Shown here one piece after another: positions 8,787 through 18,382 of a stretch of DNA of 64,000 nt (positions are counted from its first letter, which is position 1; each line of letters opens with the position of its first letter). A program made the position numbers and the translations under genes. The stretch comes from Nitrospina sp. UBA6727. GTDB lineage: Bacteria; Nitrospinota; Nitrospinia; Nitrospinales; VA-1. The notes under the pieces are model-generated. The model was given only the letters and a program-made list of their open reading frames with translations, was not told where the DNA came from and did no database searches. The stretch spans positions 8,462 through 72,461 of the forward strand of contig DKID01000004.1 of the NCBI GenBank assembly GCA_002454045.1, written 5' to 3'.

Positions 8787-8900
8787 ACCAAAAATTCTAA
8801 CACAAAACGCGGTGGAAGATTAGTCTCTACGGTTGCAAAAAAAAACGCCGCGTCATAAATCTTTTTGATAGGAGTGGGCGCGTGGATACGGCGCAAACTC

Positions 8901-9725
8901 TTAAGCCGTGCTCTCCGAAGTGCGCGGGTCGAGAACCTCTCGCAAACCGTCTCCTAAAAAATTGAATGAGAGGATGGTTAAAAATATTGCCGACGAAGGA
9001 AATAAAATAAGGTGCGGATAAAACTTGATCGCCGTCCAACCATCATTGGCGAGGCTCCCCCAACTACTAAACGGCGGGGCGATTCCCAACCCGATGAAGC
9101 TCAATGTCGACTCCGCCAAAATCGCCACGGGCACGCGAAAACTCATCGTCACCACTAGGATGCTCAAAATATTAGGGAAAATTTCCCGCACCAAAATCCT
9201 TGTCGGACTCGCTCCCAAAGCGCGCGCCGCCTGCACGTAGGGAAACTCTTTTATCCGCAAAACTTCTCCGCGCACGAGTCTTGCAACCGTGACCCAACTT
9301 ACCAGCGTCAAGGCGATGAAAACTCCCGCCACCCCACGCCCCATCAACACGGTGATGAGAATAATCATCAACAGGTCCGGCAACGCAAAAACCACATCGA
9401 CCAATCGCATCATCAGGTTATCGGTCCTGCCGCCGACGTAACCCGAGATGGCTCCGTAGATTGTTCCAATCAATAAGGCGAACAAGGTCGTGAACACGCC
9501 GATGAATAACGACACCCGCGCGCCATAAATCATGCGCGAAAGAAGATCGCGGCCGAGTCGGTCGGTGCCCATCCAATGCTCGAAACTGGGGAACGCCAAA
9601 GTCTTGAGAGTGTCCTGCGTTTCATAAGAATACGGAGCCACCCATGGCGCCAACACCGCCGTCGCCGAAACGATTAGGAGAAAACCGGCGCTCAATTTGG
9701 AAGCGAGAGAAAATCGGTTCATCAT
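8901..9725 (-). CDS. Opp/Dpp-type ABC transporter permease, OppC-like
   Basis: An inner-membrane permease of 274 residues of the peptide/nickel/opine ABC importer class. An N-terminal membrane segment precedes WMGTDRLGRDLLSRMIYGAR, a signature of the OppC/DppC branch. The BPD_transp_1 domain with about five further membrane spans follows, including the coupling loop RALGASPTRILVREIFPNI and SFIGLGIAPPFSSWG near the end. The matching OppB-type permease lies upstream on the same strand, but recQ has come between them. No ATPase or binding protein is in the window, so the substrate is unknown. Confidence 0.9.
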   Translation of the reverse strand: MMNRFSLASKLSAGFLLIVSATAVLAPWVAPYSYETQDTLKTLAFPSFEHWMGTDRLGRDLLSRMIYGARVSLFIGVFTTLFALLIGTIYGAISGYVGGRTDNLMMRLVDVVFALPDLLMIILITVLMGRGVAGVFIALTLVSWVTVARLVRGEVLRIKEFPYVQAARALGASPTRILVREIFPNILSILVVTMSFRVPVAILAESTLSFIGLGIAPPFSSWGSLANDGWTAIKFYPHLILFPSSAIFLTILSFNFLGDGLREVLDPRTSESTA

Positions 9726-9757
9726 TTTATTTTAGATTGGAAAAAATAATTTCTTTA

Positions 9758-11590
9758 TCAACTCGATTCGCAGGGCGGTTGTTCGCCAGAAATCACCTTC
9801 AAAAAACTGGCCGCATAACGCTTCAACTTGGCTTCTCCAACACCGGACAATCCGCCAAACTCTACGGTTGACGCGGGCCTTTTTTGCGCCATTTCTAATA
9901 ATGTACTGTCGTGGAAAATGGTGAATGGAGGGACTTTTTGTTCGTCGGCTAATGCTCGGCGGTGCGCGCGCAAATCCTGAAAAAGAGCCTCATCTGCATC
10001 ATTGTCGAGCGTGACCTTTGGCTTCTTAATTTTTTTATCTCTTGACCGATCTGCTTTTTTACTAAACTGGTCTTCCCTTAACAGTATTTTTTCTTCGCCG
10101 CGTAAAACTCCTTTGCAATTCTCGCCCAAGCGATAACCGCCGTGGCCTTCCATGTCAACAACCAACAAATTTCTTGCTACTAATTGACGGAAAATAGATC
10201 GCCATTGATTTTTAGAATATTCTTTTCCAATTCCATAAGTTGATATTTTGTCATGCCCGAATTGAATAATTCTGGCGGAATCACTTCCCAGCAAGACATC
10301 GATTATGTACACGGCGCCAAATCGTTCGCCTGTTTTATAAACGCATGATAAGGCTTTCTGCGTTGCCACGGTTGCGTCAAAAGACTTTGCCGGTTCCAGG
10401 CAAGTATCACAATTGCCACAAGGGTCCTTTAAACTTTCGCCAAAATATTCAAGTAGAACTTGACGTCTGCACCGCGTTGTTTCGCAGAGGCCAAGCAGGG
10501 CATCGAGTTTTTGTCGCTCTATTCTCTTTTGATCCTCCGAAGCATTCGACGACACAATGAAGTTAATAATCTTCGACAAATCCTCAAGTCCATAAGCAAG
10601 CCATGCATTTGATTTAAGTCCGTCTCGACCAGCACGGCCTGTTTCCTGATAATAAGACTCTATATTTTTAGGCAGGTCCAAGTGGCACACAAAACGTACA
10701 TCGGGTTTGTCAATTCCCATACCAAAAGCAATTGTAGCGACCATGATAATGTTTTCTTCTTTGAGGAATTTATCCTGGTTTGCCGCGCGGTGGTTTTTAT
10801 CCATTCCAGCGTGATAGGGCAACGCGTTAAACCCCTCTTTGATTAACCATTCGGCTGTCGCTTCAACCTTACTTCTTGATATGCAATAAACTATCCCCGA
10901 ATCCCCGATGTGATTCTCTTCAATAAATTTTAATAGTTTACTTTTTGACTCGTCCTTAGAAACAATCGCGTATTTAATATTCGGTCTGTCAAAGCTGGAA
11001 ACAAACAAACGCCCGTCTTTTAGTTCTAAGCGTTCTATTATGTCGCGGCGAGTTGGGCCATCAGCGGTCGCCGTTAACGCGAGCCTCGGTGTGTTGGGAA
11101 AAAGATTTTTCAATACGTTTAATTTTAGATATTCCGGCCGAAAATCATGGCCCCATCGAGAAACACAATGCGCCTCGTCAATTGCGATCAAACTCAATTT
11201 GCATTTGCTTAAATGATTGAGGAATGCTTCCGCAAGCAGCCTTTCGGGAGACACGTAGACGAGGTCCAGTGAACCCTTTAATAATTTCTGTTCCACTTCC
11301 TTAGCTTCCAAACGGGAGAGCGTTGAGTTTAATACCGATGCTCTAACGCCTAACTGGTTAAGCGATTCAACCTGGTCGCGCATCAAGGCTATCAACGGAG
11401 AAATCACTAATCCCACCCCGTCCCTGTATAACGCGGGAATTTGATAGCAGAGCGATTTACCGCCACCTGTCGGCATTAGCACTAGAGCGTCATCCCCTGC
11501 AATCACATGGTCGATGACTTCATCTTGCAAGCCTAAAAAAGAATCGAAGCCAAAAATATTATTTAAAATTTCTTTAGGTGATTTTCGCAT
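9758..11590 (-). CDS. recQ: ATP-dependent DNA helicase RecQ
   Basis: A 3'-5' DNA helicase for recombination and fork repair. At 610 residues it is the same size as E. coli RecQ. The superfamily 2 helicase core has Walker A PTGGGKSLCYQIPA, the DEAH-type AIDEAHCVSRWGHDFRPEY and motif VI QETGRAGRDG. A RecQ C-terminal zinc-binding module follows (CRRQVLLEYFGE, then CGNCDTC), then a winged helix and a C-terminal HRDC domain of about 530-605. It starts 47 bases after the OppB-like stop and ends 32 bases before the OppC-like start. Codon use is more AT-rich than in the flanking permease genes, which suggests insertion into their operon. Confidence 0.95.
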   Translation of the reverse strand: MRKSPKEILNNIFGFDSFLGLQDEVIDHVIAGDDALVLMPTGGGKSLCYQIPALYRDGVGLVISPLIALMRDQVESLNQLGVRASVLNSTLSRLEAKEVEQKLLKGSLDLVYVSPERLLAEAFLNHLSKCKLSLIAIDEAHCVSRWGHDFRPEYLKLNVLKNLFPNTPRLALTATADGPTRRDIIERLELKDGRLFVSSFDRPNIKYAIVSKDESKSKLLKFIEENHIGDSGIVYCISRSKVEATAEWLIKEGFNALPYHAGMDKNHRAANQDKFLKEENIIMVATIAFGMGIDKPDVRFVCHLDLPKNIESYYQETGRAGRDGLKSNAWLAYGLEDLSKIINFIVSSNASEDQKRIERQKLDALLGLCETTRCRRQVLLEYFGESLKDPCGNCDTCLEPAKSFDATVATQKALSCVYKTGERFGAVYIIDVLLGSDSARIIQFGHDKISTYGIGKEYSKNQWRSIFRQLVARNLLVVDMEGHGGYRLGENCKGVLRGEEKILLREDQFSKKADRSRDKKIKKPKVTLDNDADEALFQDLRAHRRALADEQKVPPFTIFHDSTLLEMAQKRPASTVEFGGLSGVGEAKLKRYAASFLKVISGEQPPCESS

Positions 11591-11637
11591 TTATTGAAAA
11601 CTTTGAAATCGCCAACGCGGGATTTATAAAACGCGCC

Positions 11638-12555
11638 TTAGTCAAAATTCACTCTCGGGTCCAACCAACCGTAAACCATATCCACGATCATGTTCGCGAT
11701 TACAATCAGCACCGCGTAAACCAGCGTCACTCCCATTATCAAAGGGTAGTCGCGGTTCGTCACAGCGGTGATGAAAAATCGCCCCATCCCAGGAATCGAA
11801 AAGATATATTCAATGACGAAGGAACCGGTGACCAGCCCCGCCGCCAGAGGACCCATCACCGAGACGATGGGATAAATTGAGTTTTTCAAAACATGTTTGA
11901 ACATAATCACAGGTTCCGTCAGCCCCTTGGCGCGCGCGGTTCGAATATAATCCGAAGCTAAAATATCTAGCACCGTGGTTCGTGTCAGCCGCGCGACATA
12001 CCCGGCAAAACCTGCGCCCAGCGCGAACGCCGGCAAAATCATATGACGCGGACCTTCCCACAAAGCCGGGGGAAGCAAGTGCCAATGATGCGAGAAGATC
12101 CAAACGGACATCGCCGCCAAAACAAAACTAGGCACCGAAATTCCCATCGCCGCCAAAAGCAGAATCGACCGATCCAGCAACGAATTTTTCCAATACGCCG
12201 CAACCATCCCGGCGGGAATCCCCAATCCCAAAACGATCGCAACCGCGCAGAGCCCTAACATAAAAGAGACGGGAAACGTGTCTCGGATAATGTCCGAAAC
12301 GTCCCGCCCCAAATATTTGTAAGACGGCCCCAAATCGCCTTGCAATAATTGCTTCATATAAAGAAGATATTGCAGAGGCAGAGGTTTATCGAGATGATAC
12401 TTGGCTTCTATGTTGGCGATGATTTCCGGTGGAAGAATTTTTTCCGTATCGAACGGTCCCCCGGGAACTACATGCATGATGAGGAAGGTGAGCGTCGCAA
12501 CCGTAACCAGAACTGGTATTCCCAACAAAACCCGCCTGATAACAAAACGCAACAT
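11638..12555 (-). CDS. Opp/Dpp-type ABC transporter permease, OppB-like
   Basis: A 305-residue inner-membrane permease. The N-terminus MLRFVIRRVLLGIPVLV followed by MHVVPGGPFD is typical of OppB/DppB. About six membrane spans are visible, with the coupling loop DYIRTARAKGLTEPVIMFKH and the family end motif IVDMVYGWLDPRV. It is the first gene of a three-gene minus-strand run with recQ and the OppC-like permease. A complete importer would need ATPases and a binding protein from elsewhere. Confidence 0.9.
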   Translation of the reverse strand: MLRFVIRRVLLGIPVLVTVATLTFLIMHVVPGGPFDTEKILPPEIIANIEAKYHLDKPLPLQYLLYMKQLLQGDLGPSYKYLGRDVSDIIRDTFPVSFMLGLCAVAIVLGLGIPAGMVAAYWKNSLLDRSILLLAAMGISVPSFVLAAMSVWIFSHHWHLLPPALWEGPRHMILPAFALGAGFAGYVARLTRTTVLDILASDYIRTARAKGLTEPVIMFKHVLKNSIYPIVSVMGPLAAGLVTGSFVIEYIFSIPGMGRFFITAVTNRDYPLIMGVTLVYAVLIVIANMIVDMVYGWLDPRVNFD

Positions 12556-12683
12556 GCCAGCATCTTACCACCACCAACATTCGAGAGGAAGAAGGGACTC
12601 GCTATTCTCGGTGGAAATAATTTTTCCTCTTGATGCGGGTCAGTGGGATATAATGCCAAGCCGTTTTCTTTTCACGGGACACG

Positions 12684-14540
12684 ATGAAATATTCTTCGTT
12701 GACAGAATTCATAACTCGGCTGGAACTTGAAGGGGAACTCTTGCGGGTGAAAGAGCTCGTCTCGCCCATCCTCGAAATTTCGGAAATCACTGACCGTGTA
12801 TCCAAACAAACCGGCGGCGGCAAAGCTCTGTTTTTTGAAAACGTCGAAGGCAGTTCCATGCCCGTGCTCATCAACGCTTTTGGTAGTACGAAGCGAATGA
12901 ACATGGCGCTAGGTGTCCGCAATATTGAAGACATCGCCAAACGAATCGAAAGCTATATTAAAATTTCGCCGCCATCCACCCTGCTGGAAAAAGTAAAACT
13001 CTTGCCCATGCTTTTACAAGCGACGCAGTTTCCGCCCAAACTTACGCAAACCGCTCATCCCCCTTGCCAAGAAGTTGTCCACGTGGACGATGATATTGAT
13101 CTGGGGACAATCCCGATCTTGCAATGCTGGCCGCAGGACGCGGGACGATTCATCACCTTCCCCATCGTGATCAATCGCAGCGCCGATAAAAAAATCAGAA
13201 ACGTGGGACTTTACCGCATGCAAGTGTACGACCGCAAAACCACCGCCATGCACTGGCACATTCACAAAGACGGCGCGCATTTTTTCCACGAATACCGCAA
13301 ACAAAATAAGGTGATGGAAGTTGCGGTCGCGCTCGGCGCCGACCCGGCATCCTGCTATTCCGCCTCCGCTCCTTTGCCTTACGGCGTCGACGAATTTCTT
13401 CTTGCCGGTTTTATCCGCAAGGCAAGCGTGCCGTTAGTGAAATGCAAGACAGTAGATTTGGAAGTTCCAGCCAACGCGGAAATTATTTTGGAAGGCTACA
13501 TCGACCCGTCCGAAACGCGACTGGAAGGACCGTTCGGCGACCACACCGGTTATTACTCGCAAGACGGCGAGTATCCAATCTTTCATCTCACCGCCATCAC
13601 TCATCGCAAGAACCCGGTTTACTTGACGACCATCGTCGGCAAACCGCCGCAAGAAGATTTTTATTTGGGGCGAGCAACCGAGCGCATTTTTCTTCCCTTG
13701 CTCAAAACTCAACTTCCCGAAATCATCGACATGGATATGCCGGCGGAGGGAATCTTTCACAACTGCGTCATCGTTTCTCTCGACAAACGTTACCCGATGC
13801 AATCGCGAAAACTGATGAATGCTTTGTGGGGACTCGGTCAAATGAGCTTCGTCAAAACCATCGTCACCGTTCCCGCCGATGTCAATGTTCATAACTACGA
13901 AGAAGTGGCGAAACTTTTGCTCGATGAAGTGGATTTTGCAACCGACCTGTTTTTCTCCGAAGGGATTCTCGATGTTCTCAACCACGCTTCCGACCAAAAA
14001 CTATACGGCTCAAAACTAGGCATCGACCTCACCTTGAAAATAGAAGGAGAGCCGGGCTACGAAAAAAAATATCCCGCCGGTAACGATGCCAATGACGGCG
14101 GCGCGCATGACGACGGCAATTCCAAACTTCCCGCCGCGGAAAAAGTGATGGCGGCGTTTAAGGATGTGCGAGCCTGCAAGGTTTTAGAACTTCAAACCCG
14201 GCGGCGTGTTTTGCTCGTAGCCTTCAACAAAACCGCCGCGCATCAGGGGAAACAATTTATTCATTCGTTTTTGGATCACCCCGATTTTTCTGCCATCGGA
14301 ATTGTCGTCGTGCTAGAAGGCCACGTGGATGTTGCGGATACTTCCGCGGTGATGTGGAAATTTTTCAACAACCTCGAACCAAAGCGGGATTTTTATTTTA
14401 ACGCTGGACGTTTGGGAATTGATGCAACGCAAAAATTCCGCGACGAAGGTTATCAACAAAACTGGCCAGATGAAATTGAGATGGCGGCGAAAATTAAAAC
14501 GCAAGTCGATAAAAAATGGGACGACCTGTTTAAAAAATAA
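12684..14540 (+). CDS. UbiD-family decarboxylase
   Basis: A 618-residue protein of the prenylated-FMN-dependent UbiD family, which decarboxylates aromatic or unsaturated acids, often in quinone synthesis. Seen are the N-terminal domain, the central RNVGLYRMQVYD segment with MHWHIHKDGAHFF, the EGPFGDHTGYYS motif containing the acid that helps catalysis, and YLTTIVGKPPQED. It is longer than E. coli UbiD (497), closer in length to menaquinone-type decarboxylases of about 600 residues, but the substrate is not decided by sequence. A TATAAT box at 12649-12654 lies 30 bases before the ATG without a well-spaced -35. uvrA follows after six bases, probably in one transcript. No ubiX is nearby. Confidence 0.87.
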   Translation: MKYSSLTEFITRLELEGELLRVKELVSPILEISEITDRVSKQTGGGKALFFENVEGSSMPVLINAFGSTKRMNMALGVRNIEDIAKRIESYIKISPPSTLLEKVKLLPMLLQATQFPPKLTQTAHPPCQEVVHVDDDIDLGTIPILQCWPQDAGRFITFPIVINRSADKKIRNVGLYRMQVYDRKTTAMHWHIHKDGAHFFHEYRKQNKVMEVAVALGADPASCYSASAPLPYGVDEFLLAGFIRKASVPLVKCKTVDLEVPANAEIILEGYIDPSETRLEGPFGDHTGYYSQDGEYPIFHLTAITHRKNPVYLTTIVGKPPQEDFYLGRATERIFLPLLKTQLPEIIDMDMPAEGIFHNCVIVSLDKRYPMQSRKLMNALWGLGQMSFVKTIVTVPADVNVHNYEEVAKLLLDEVDFATDLFFSEGILDVLNHASDQKLYGSKLGIDLTLKIEGEPGYEKKYPAGNDANDGGAHDDGNSKLPAAEKVMAAFKDVRACKVLELQTRRRVLLVAFNKTAAHQGKQFIHSFLDHPDFSAIGIVVVLEGHVDVADTSAVMWKFFNNLEPKRDFYFNAGRLGIDATQKFRDEGYQQNWPDEIEMAAKIKTQVDKKWDDLFKK

Positions 14541-14546
14541 TTCACC

Positions 14547-17372
14547 ATGGCACTGGAACACATCACCATAAAAGGCGCGAGGGAACACAACCTTAAAAAC
14601 TTGAGCCTCACCCTGCCGCGAGAAAAACTGGTGGTGATAACCGGCTTGAGCGGGTCGGGAAAATCTTCCCTCGCGTTCGACACCATTTACGCCGAAGGTC
14701 AGCGCCGATATGTTGAGTCTTTGTCCGCCTACGCGCGGCAGTTTTTGGAATTGATGGAAAAGCCCGATGTGGATTCCATCGACGGGCTCTCCCCGGCCAT
14801 CTCGATTGAACAGAAAACTTCCAGCAAAAATCCACGCTCCACCGTCGGCACGGTGACGGAAATTTATGACTACCTGCGCTTGCTCTACGCCAGAGTCGGG
14901 AAAGTTTTTTGTTACGGTTGCGGGCGACAAGTTACTTCGCAAACCGTGCAACACATCGTCGACCAAATCCAAACAATCCCCATCGGCAAGAAGGTGATCC
15001 TCCTTTCCCCTGTAGCCCGGAACAAGAAGGGGGAATTCAAAAAAGAAATTCTGGATATGAAAAGAAAAGGATTCATCCGCGCGCGCATCAACGGTGAAGT
15101 CCGCTCCTTGGAAGAAAAAATTATTCTCAACAAAAAATTTAAACACACTCTTGAAATAGTGGTCGACAGATTAGTCATTAAAAAAAATATGGGGCAACGA
15201 CTTGCCGAGTCCGTCGAAACCGCGCTCAATCATGGGGAAGGTTCTTTGGTCGTCGTCATCCTTGAAGATGAGGGCGAACCTCAAGAGTTGTTGTTCAGCG
15301 AAAAATTCGCTTGCAGTTATTGCAACATCAGTTATCCGGAACTGGAGCCGCGCTTATTCTCTTTCAACAATCCGCAAGGAGCATGCGCGCAATGCGATGG
15401 GCTGGGAGTCAAAATGGTGATTGACCCCGAACTGGTCGTGCCAGACCCGCGACTTTCGGTCCGCGATGGAGCGTTGAAGCCGTGGGAAAAACGCGGCTCC
15501 ATTTATTTCCACCAGATGCTGGATACCATCTCCAACCATTTTAAGTTCAAACTCAACACTCCGTTTCAAAAATTATCCAAGAAGACCCGCGACATTCTTT
15601 TATTCGGTTCCGGCAAGGAGTCGGTGAAATATTATTTTGAAAAAGATGGGAGAAAACAATTTTACACCGACACGTTCGACGGCGTAATTCCGGATCTAAA
15701 AAGGCGTTATCACGAAACCGATTCCGCCACCGCCCGCGAAGAAATTGCGCAATACATGCGTCCCCTGCCCTGTCAAACCTGCGGCGGCGACCGGTTGCGG
15801 AAAGAAGCGGTCGCGGTAAAAATTGCCGACCACAACATCGTGGAGGTCACGGCATTCTCCATCGGTCAAGCCTACCAATATTTTCGCAAGTTGACGCTGT
15901 CCCAACAGGAACACAACATCGCCAAGAGAATCGTCAAAGAAATTAAAGAGCGCCTGAAGTTTCTCACCAATGTCGGACTGGAATATCTTTCGCTAAACCG
16001 TTCCGCCGCAACTTTGTCGGGCGGGGAAAGTCAACGCATCCGCCTCGCTACACAAATCGGTTCTAGTCTGATGGGAGTTTTGTACGTGCTCGATGAACCC
16101 AGCATTGGACTGCACCAGCGGGACAACGCTCGTCTGCTGAACACCCTCTTCCATTTGCGCGACTTGGGCAACACCGTCATCGTGGTTGAACACGATGAAG
16201 CCACCATCCGCGCGGCTGACTACGTCGTCGACCTTGGTCCCGGGGCGGGCGTTTGCGGCGGCGAAACTATTTTTGCGGGAACGCCTAAAGCTTTGCTCCG
16301 GTGCAAAGATTCTCTGACGGGACAATATCTTTCTGGCAAAAAGAAAATCCCGCTACCTAAAAATCGGCGCAAAGGCAACGGGAAAACACTTGAGATTCAC
16401 GGCGCCGGGGAAAATAATCTGAAGGGAATAACCGTAAAAATTCCGCTCGGCTGTTTCGTCTGCGTGACCGGAGTTTCTGGCTCGGGAAAAAGTACACTCA
16501 CCATCGATATTTTATACAAAGCGTTGGCTCGACATTTTTGGAACGCGATGAGCAAGCCGGGCAAGTTCAAAAAAATTCACGGCTTGCAATGGCTCGACAA
16601 AGTCATCGACATTGACCAGTCGCCAATAGGAAGAACGCCGCGGTCTAATCCCGCCACCTATACCGGCGTGTTCACCCTTGTCCGCGAATTGTTTAGCCAG
16701 GTTCCCGAGTCGCGAGTCCGCGGTTACAAACCGGGACGGTTCAGTTTTAATGTCAGAGGGGGAAGGTGCGAGGCTTGCCGGGGAGACGGCGTCATCAAAA
16801 TTGAAATGCATTTTTTGCCCGACGTGTTCGTCACTTGCGAAGTTTGCCAGGGGAAACGATTCAACCGGGAAACGTTGGAAATTCTTTATAAAGGAAAAAA
16901 TATCGCCGACGTGTTGAATATGACGGCGGAGGAAGCGAAGGAATTTTTCACCAACATTCCTTCCGTCAAAAATAAATTGCAGACCATCACCGAAGTCGGA
17001 TTGGATTATATAAGGTTAGGCCAGCAAGCCACCACCTTATCCGGCGGGGAAGCGCAACGCGTCAAACTTTCAAAAGAGTTGAGCAAACGTAGCACCGGCA
17101 GGACGTTGTATATTCTTGACGAGCCGACGACGGGACTGCATTTCGCCGACATCGAAAACCTGTTGCGCGTTCTCGATAGGTTGGTGGACACCGGCAATAC
17201 GGTGATCATCATCGAACATAATATGGACGTAATCAAAACCGCCGACCACATCATCGACCTTGGGCCAGAAGGCGGCGACGGCGGTGGACGAGTTCTCGCG
17301 GAAGGCACGCCGGAAAAGATCGCGAAAACTAAAACCTCTTACACGGGAAGATATTTGAAGGAATATCTTTGA
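14547..17372 (+). CDS. uvrA: Excinuclease ABC subunit A
   Basis: UvrA is the damage-sensing ATPase of nucleotide excision repair. It is 941 residues, full length. Two ABC modules are present: Walker A GLSGSGKSSLAFDT near residue 33 and GVSGSGKSTLT near 640, with signatures LSGGESQRIRLA and LSGGEAQRVKLS. Zinc modules show CSYC...CAQC (about 255-285) and CEACRGDGVIKIEM...CEVC (about 740-767). It starts six bases after ubiD and converges with the DsrE-like gene only eight bases downstream, leaving no room for a separate terminator. Confidence 0.97.
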   Translation: MALEHITIKGAREHNLKNLSLTLPREKLVVITGLSGSGKSSLAFDTIYAEGQRRYVESLSAYARQFLELMEKPDVDSIDGLSPAISIEQKTSSKNPRSTVGTVTEIYDYLRLLYARVGKVFCYGCGRQVTSQTVQHIVDQIQTIPIGKKVILLSPVARNKKGEFKKEILDMKRKGFIRARINGEVRSLEEKIILNKKFKHTLEIVVDRLVIKKNMGQRLAESVETALNHGEGSLVVVILEDEGEPQELLFSEKFACSYCNISYPELEPRLFSFNNPQGACAQCDGLGVKMVIDPELVVPDPRLSVRDGALKPWEKRGSIYFHQMLDTISNHFKFKLNTPFQKLSKKTRDILLFGSGKESVKYYFEKDGRKQFYTDTFDGVIPDLKRRYHETDSATAREEIAQYMRPLPCQTCGGDRLRKEAVAVKIADHNIVEVTAFSIGQAYQYFRKLTLSQQEHNIAKRIVKEIKERLKFLTNVGLEYLSLNRSAATLSGGESQRIRLATQIGSSLMGVLYVLDEPSIGLHQRDNARLLNTLFHLRDLGNTVIVVEHDEATIRAADYVVDLGPGAGVCGGETIFAGTPKALLRCKDSLTGQYLSGKKKIPLPKNRRKGNGKTLEIHGAGENNLKGITVKIPLGCFVCVTGVSGSGKSTLTIDILYKALARHFWNAMSKPGKFKKIHGLQWLDKVIDIDQSPIGRTPRSNPATYTGVFTLVRELFSQVPESRVRGYKPGRFSFNVRGGRCEACRGDGVIKIEMHFLPDVFVTCEVCQGKRFNRETLEILYKGKNIADVLNMTAEEAKEFFTNIPSVKNKLQTITEVGLDYIRLGQQATTLSGGEAQRVKLSKELSKRSTGRTLYILDEPTTGLHFADIENLLRVLDRLVDTGNTVIIIEHNMDVIKTADHIIDLGPEGGDGGGRVLAEGTPEKIAKTKTSYTGRYLKEYL

Positions 17373-17380
17373 AGTTTTAC

Positions 17381-17848
17381 CTAAGGTTTTATATAGAGAT
17401 ACCCTTGTTCCTGCAAATCAGCAATGCGCTTCACCGCCACAGGATGTTTTGTCGGGATAAAACCCGGCTCCAGAGTATCCAGAGGTTTACCAAATAACTT
17501 CATCGAAACCTGGCACATTTCCGGTTGCACCCCCTTGTCAATGATCATGGCGAGCTTCTTTTTCAAAACAGGGTCAATGGTTTCTCTATCAAAAAGTTTC
17601 AGAGCCGGACCGTGGACGACCACCTTGATATCAATCTTATCCGGTCCTCCTTCCGCCTCCATATGCTTATTGATCAAGGCCATGGCATATTTGGCAACGC
17701 CAACATCTGAACCGTCAATGTGATACAAAACCTTGAGCCTACCCTTATCATCACGGTTGCTCGCGGCTTCTGCAACGGAAGACAGAAAAAACAAACATAT
17801 AATTGCTACGATAAGTTGGGAACCCCAACCCATTCGACTATTTTTCAT
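17381..17848 (-). CDS. Secreted DsrE-like protein
   Basis: A 155-residue protein with an N-terminal signal peptide (hydrophobic core LIVAIICLFFLSS, cleavage near AEA) followed by a DsrE/DsrF-like fold: KVLYHIDGSDVGVAKYAMALINKH and KIDIKVVVHGPALKLFD. A single cysteine in PEMCQVSM sits where sulfur-transfer relatives often carry one. The ATG at 17848 follows GGGGGA by four bases; an in-frame ATG 12 bases earlier is less likely. Exported DsrE-like proteins are often linked to sulfur oxidation, but no such genes are adjacent. The function is inferred from fold only. Confidence 0.7.
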   Translation of the reverse strand: MKNSRMGWGSQLIVAIICLFFLSSVAEAASNRDDKGRLKVLYHIDGSDVGVAKYAMALINKHMEAEGGPDKIDIKVVVHGPALKLFDRETIDPVLKKKLAMIIDKGVQPEMCQVSMKLFGKPLDTLEPGFIPTKHPVAVKRIADLQEQGYLYIKP

Positions 17849-17974
17849 GGAATCCCCCATTGAAAATTATCTAAATAATTTCTCGGTGTCTTATCACTTT
17901 TTATGAAAACCTGCAAGGGATATAAAAATGGGGAAAATAGGAGATTTGTATGAGGAAGGTCTAACTGGACGGTA

Positions 17975-18382
17975 CTAATTATTATCCAGATTCTCAAGGC
18001 GGGCGATAGCGCGGAATAGTTTTTTCTGCGTTGCGATGAATTCTTCGTCGGAAAGATCGGCTTTGCTCAACAATTCTTCCGCGCTGGCTTGGGCACGCTC
18101 AGCCCGGTCGCGGTCGATCTCATTCAGAAATTCCCCGGTTTCGGCCAGTATCGTCACGCGGTTGTCCGTCACCTCCAAGTATCCGCCGCTGACGACCAAC
18201 GCAATCGTCTCGCCTTCTTGCTCATAAGATAATTGTCCGGAGCGAAGGTTGGTCAGAATCGGGGCGTGGTCGTGAAGAATTCCCAAGTCTCCTTCGGAGC
18301 CGGGCGCGTTGACTTGATCGACTTCTTCGGAGACCAGCAGTCTTTCGGGAGTTACGATGCTGAGGATTAGTTTTCCGCTCAT
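17975..18382 (-). CDS. atpC: ATP synthase F1 epsilon subunit
   Basis: A 135-residue central-stalk subunit that couples and regulates rotation. The N-terminal beta sandwich (LSIVTPERLLVSEEVDQVNAPGSEGDLGILHDHAPILT) and the C-terminal helical hairpin (about 88-132) are complete. Its ATG overlaps the atpD stop by four bases (ATGA). It is the last gene of the ATP synthase operon. Confidence 0.95.
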   Translation of the reverse strand: MSGKLILSIVTPERLLVSEEVDQVNAPGSEGDLGILHDHAPILTNLRSGQLSYEQEGETIALVVSGGYLEVTDNRVTILAETGEFLNEIDRDRAERAQASAEELLSKADLSDEEFIATQKKLFRAIARLENLDNN

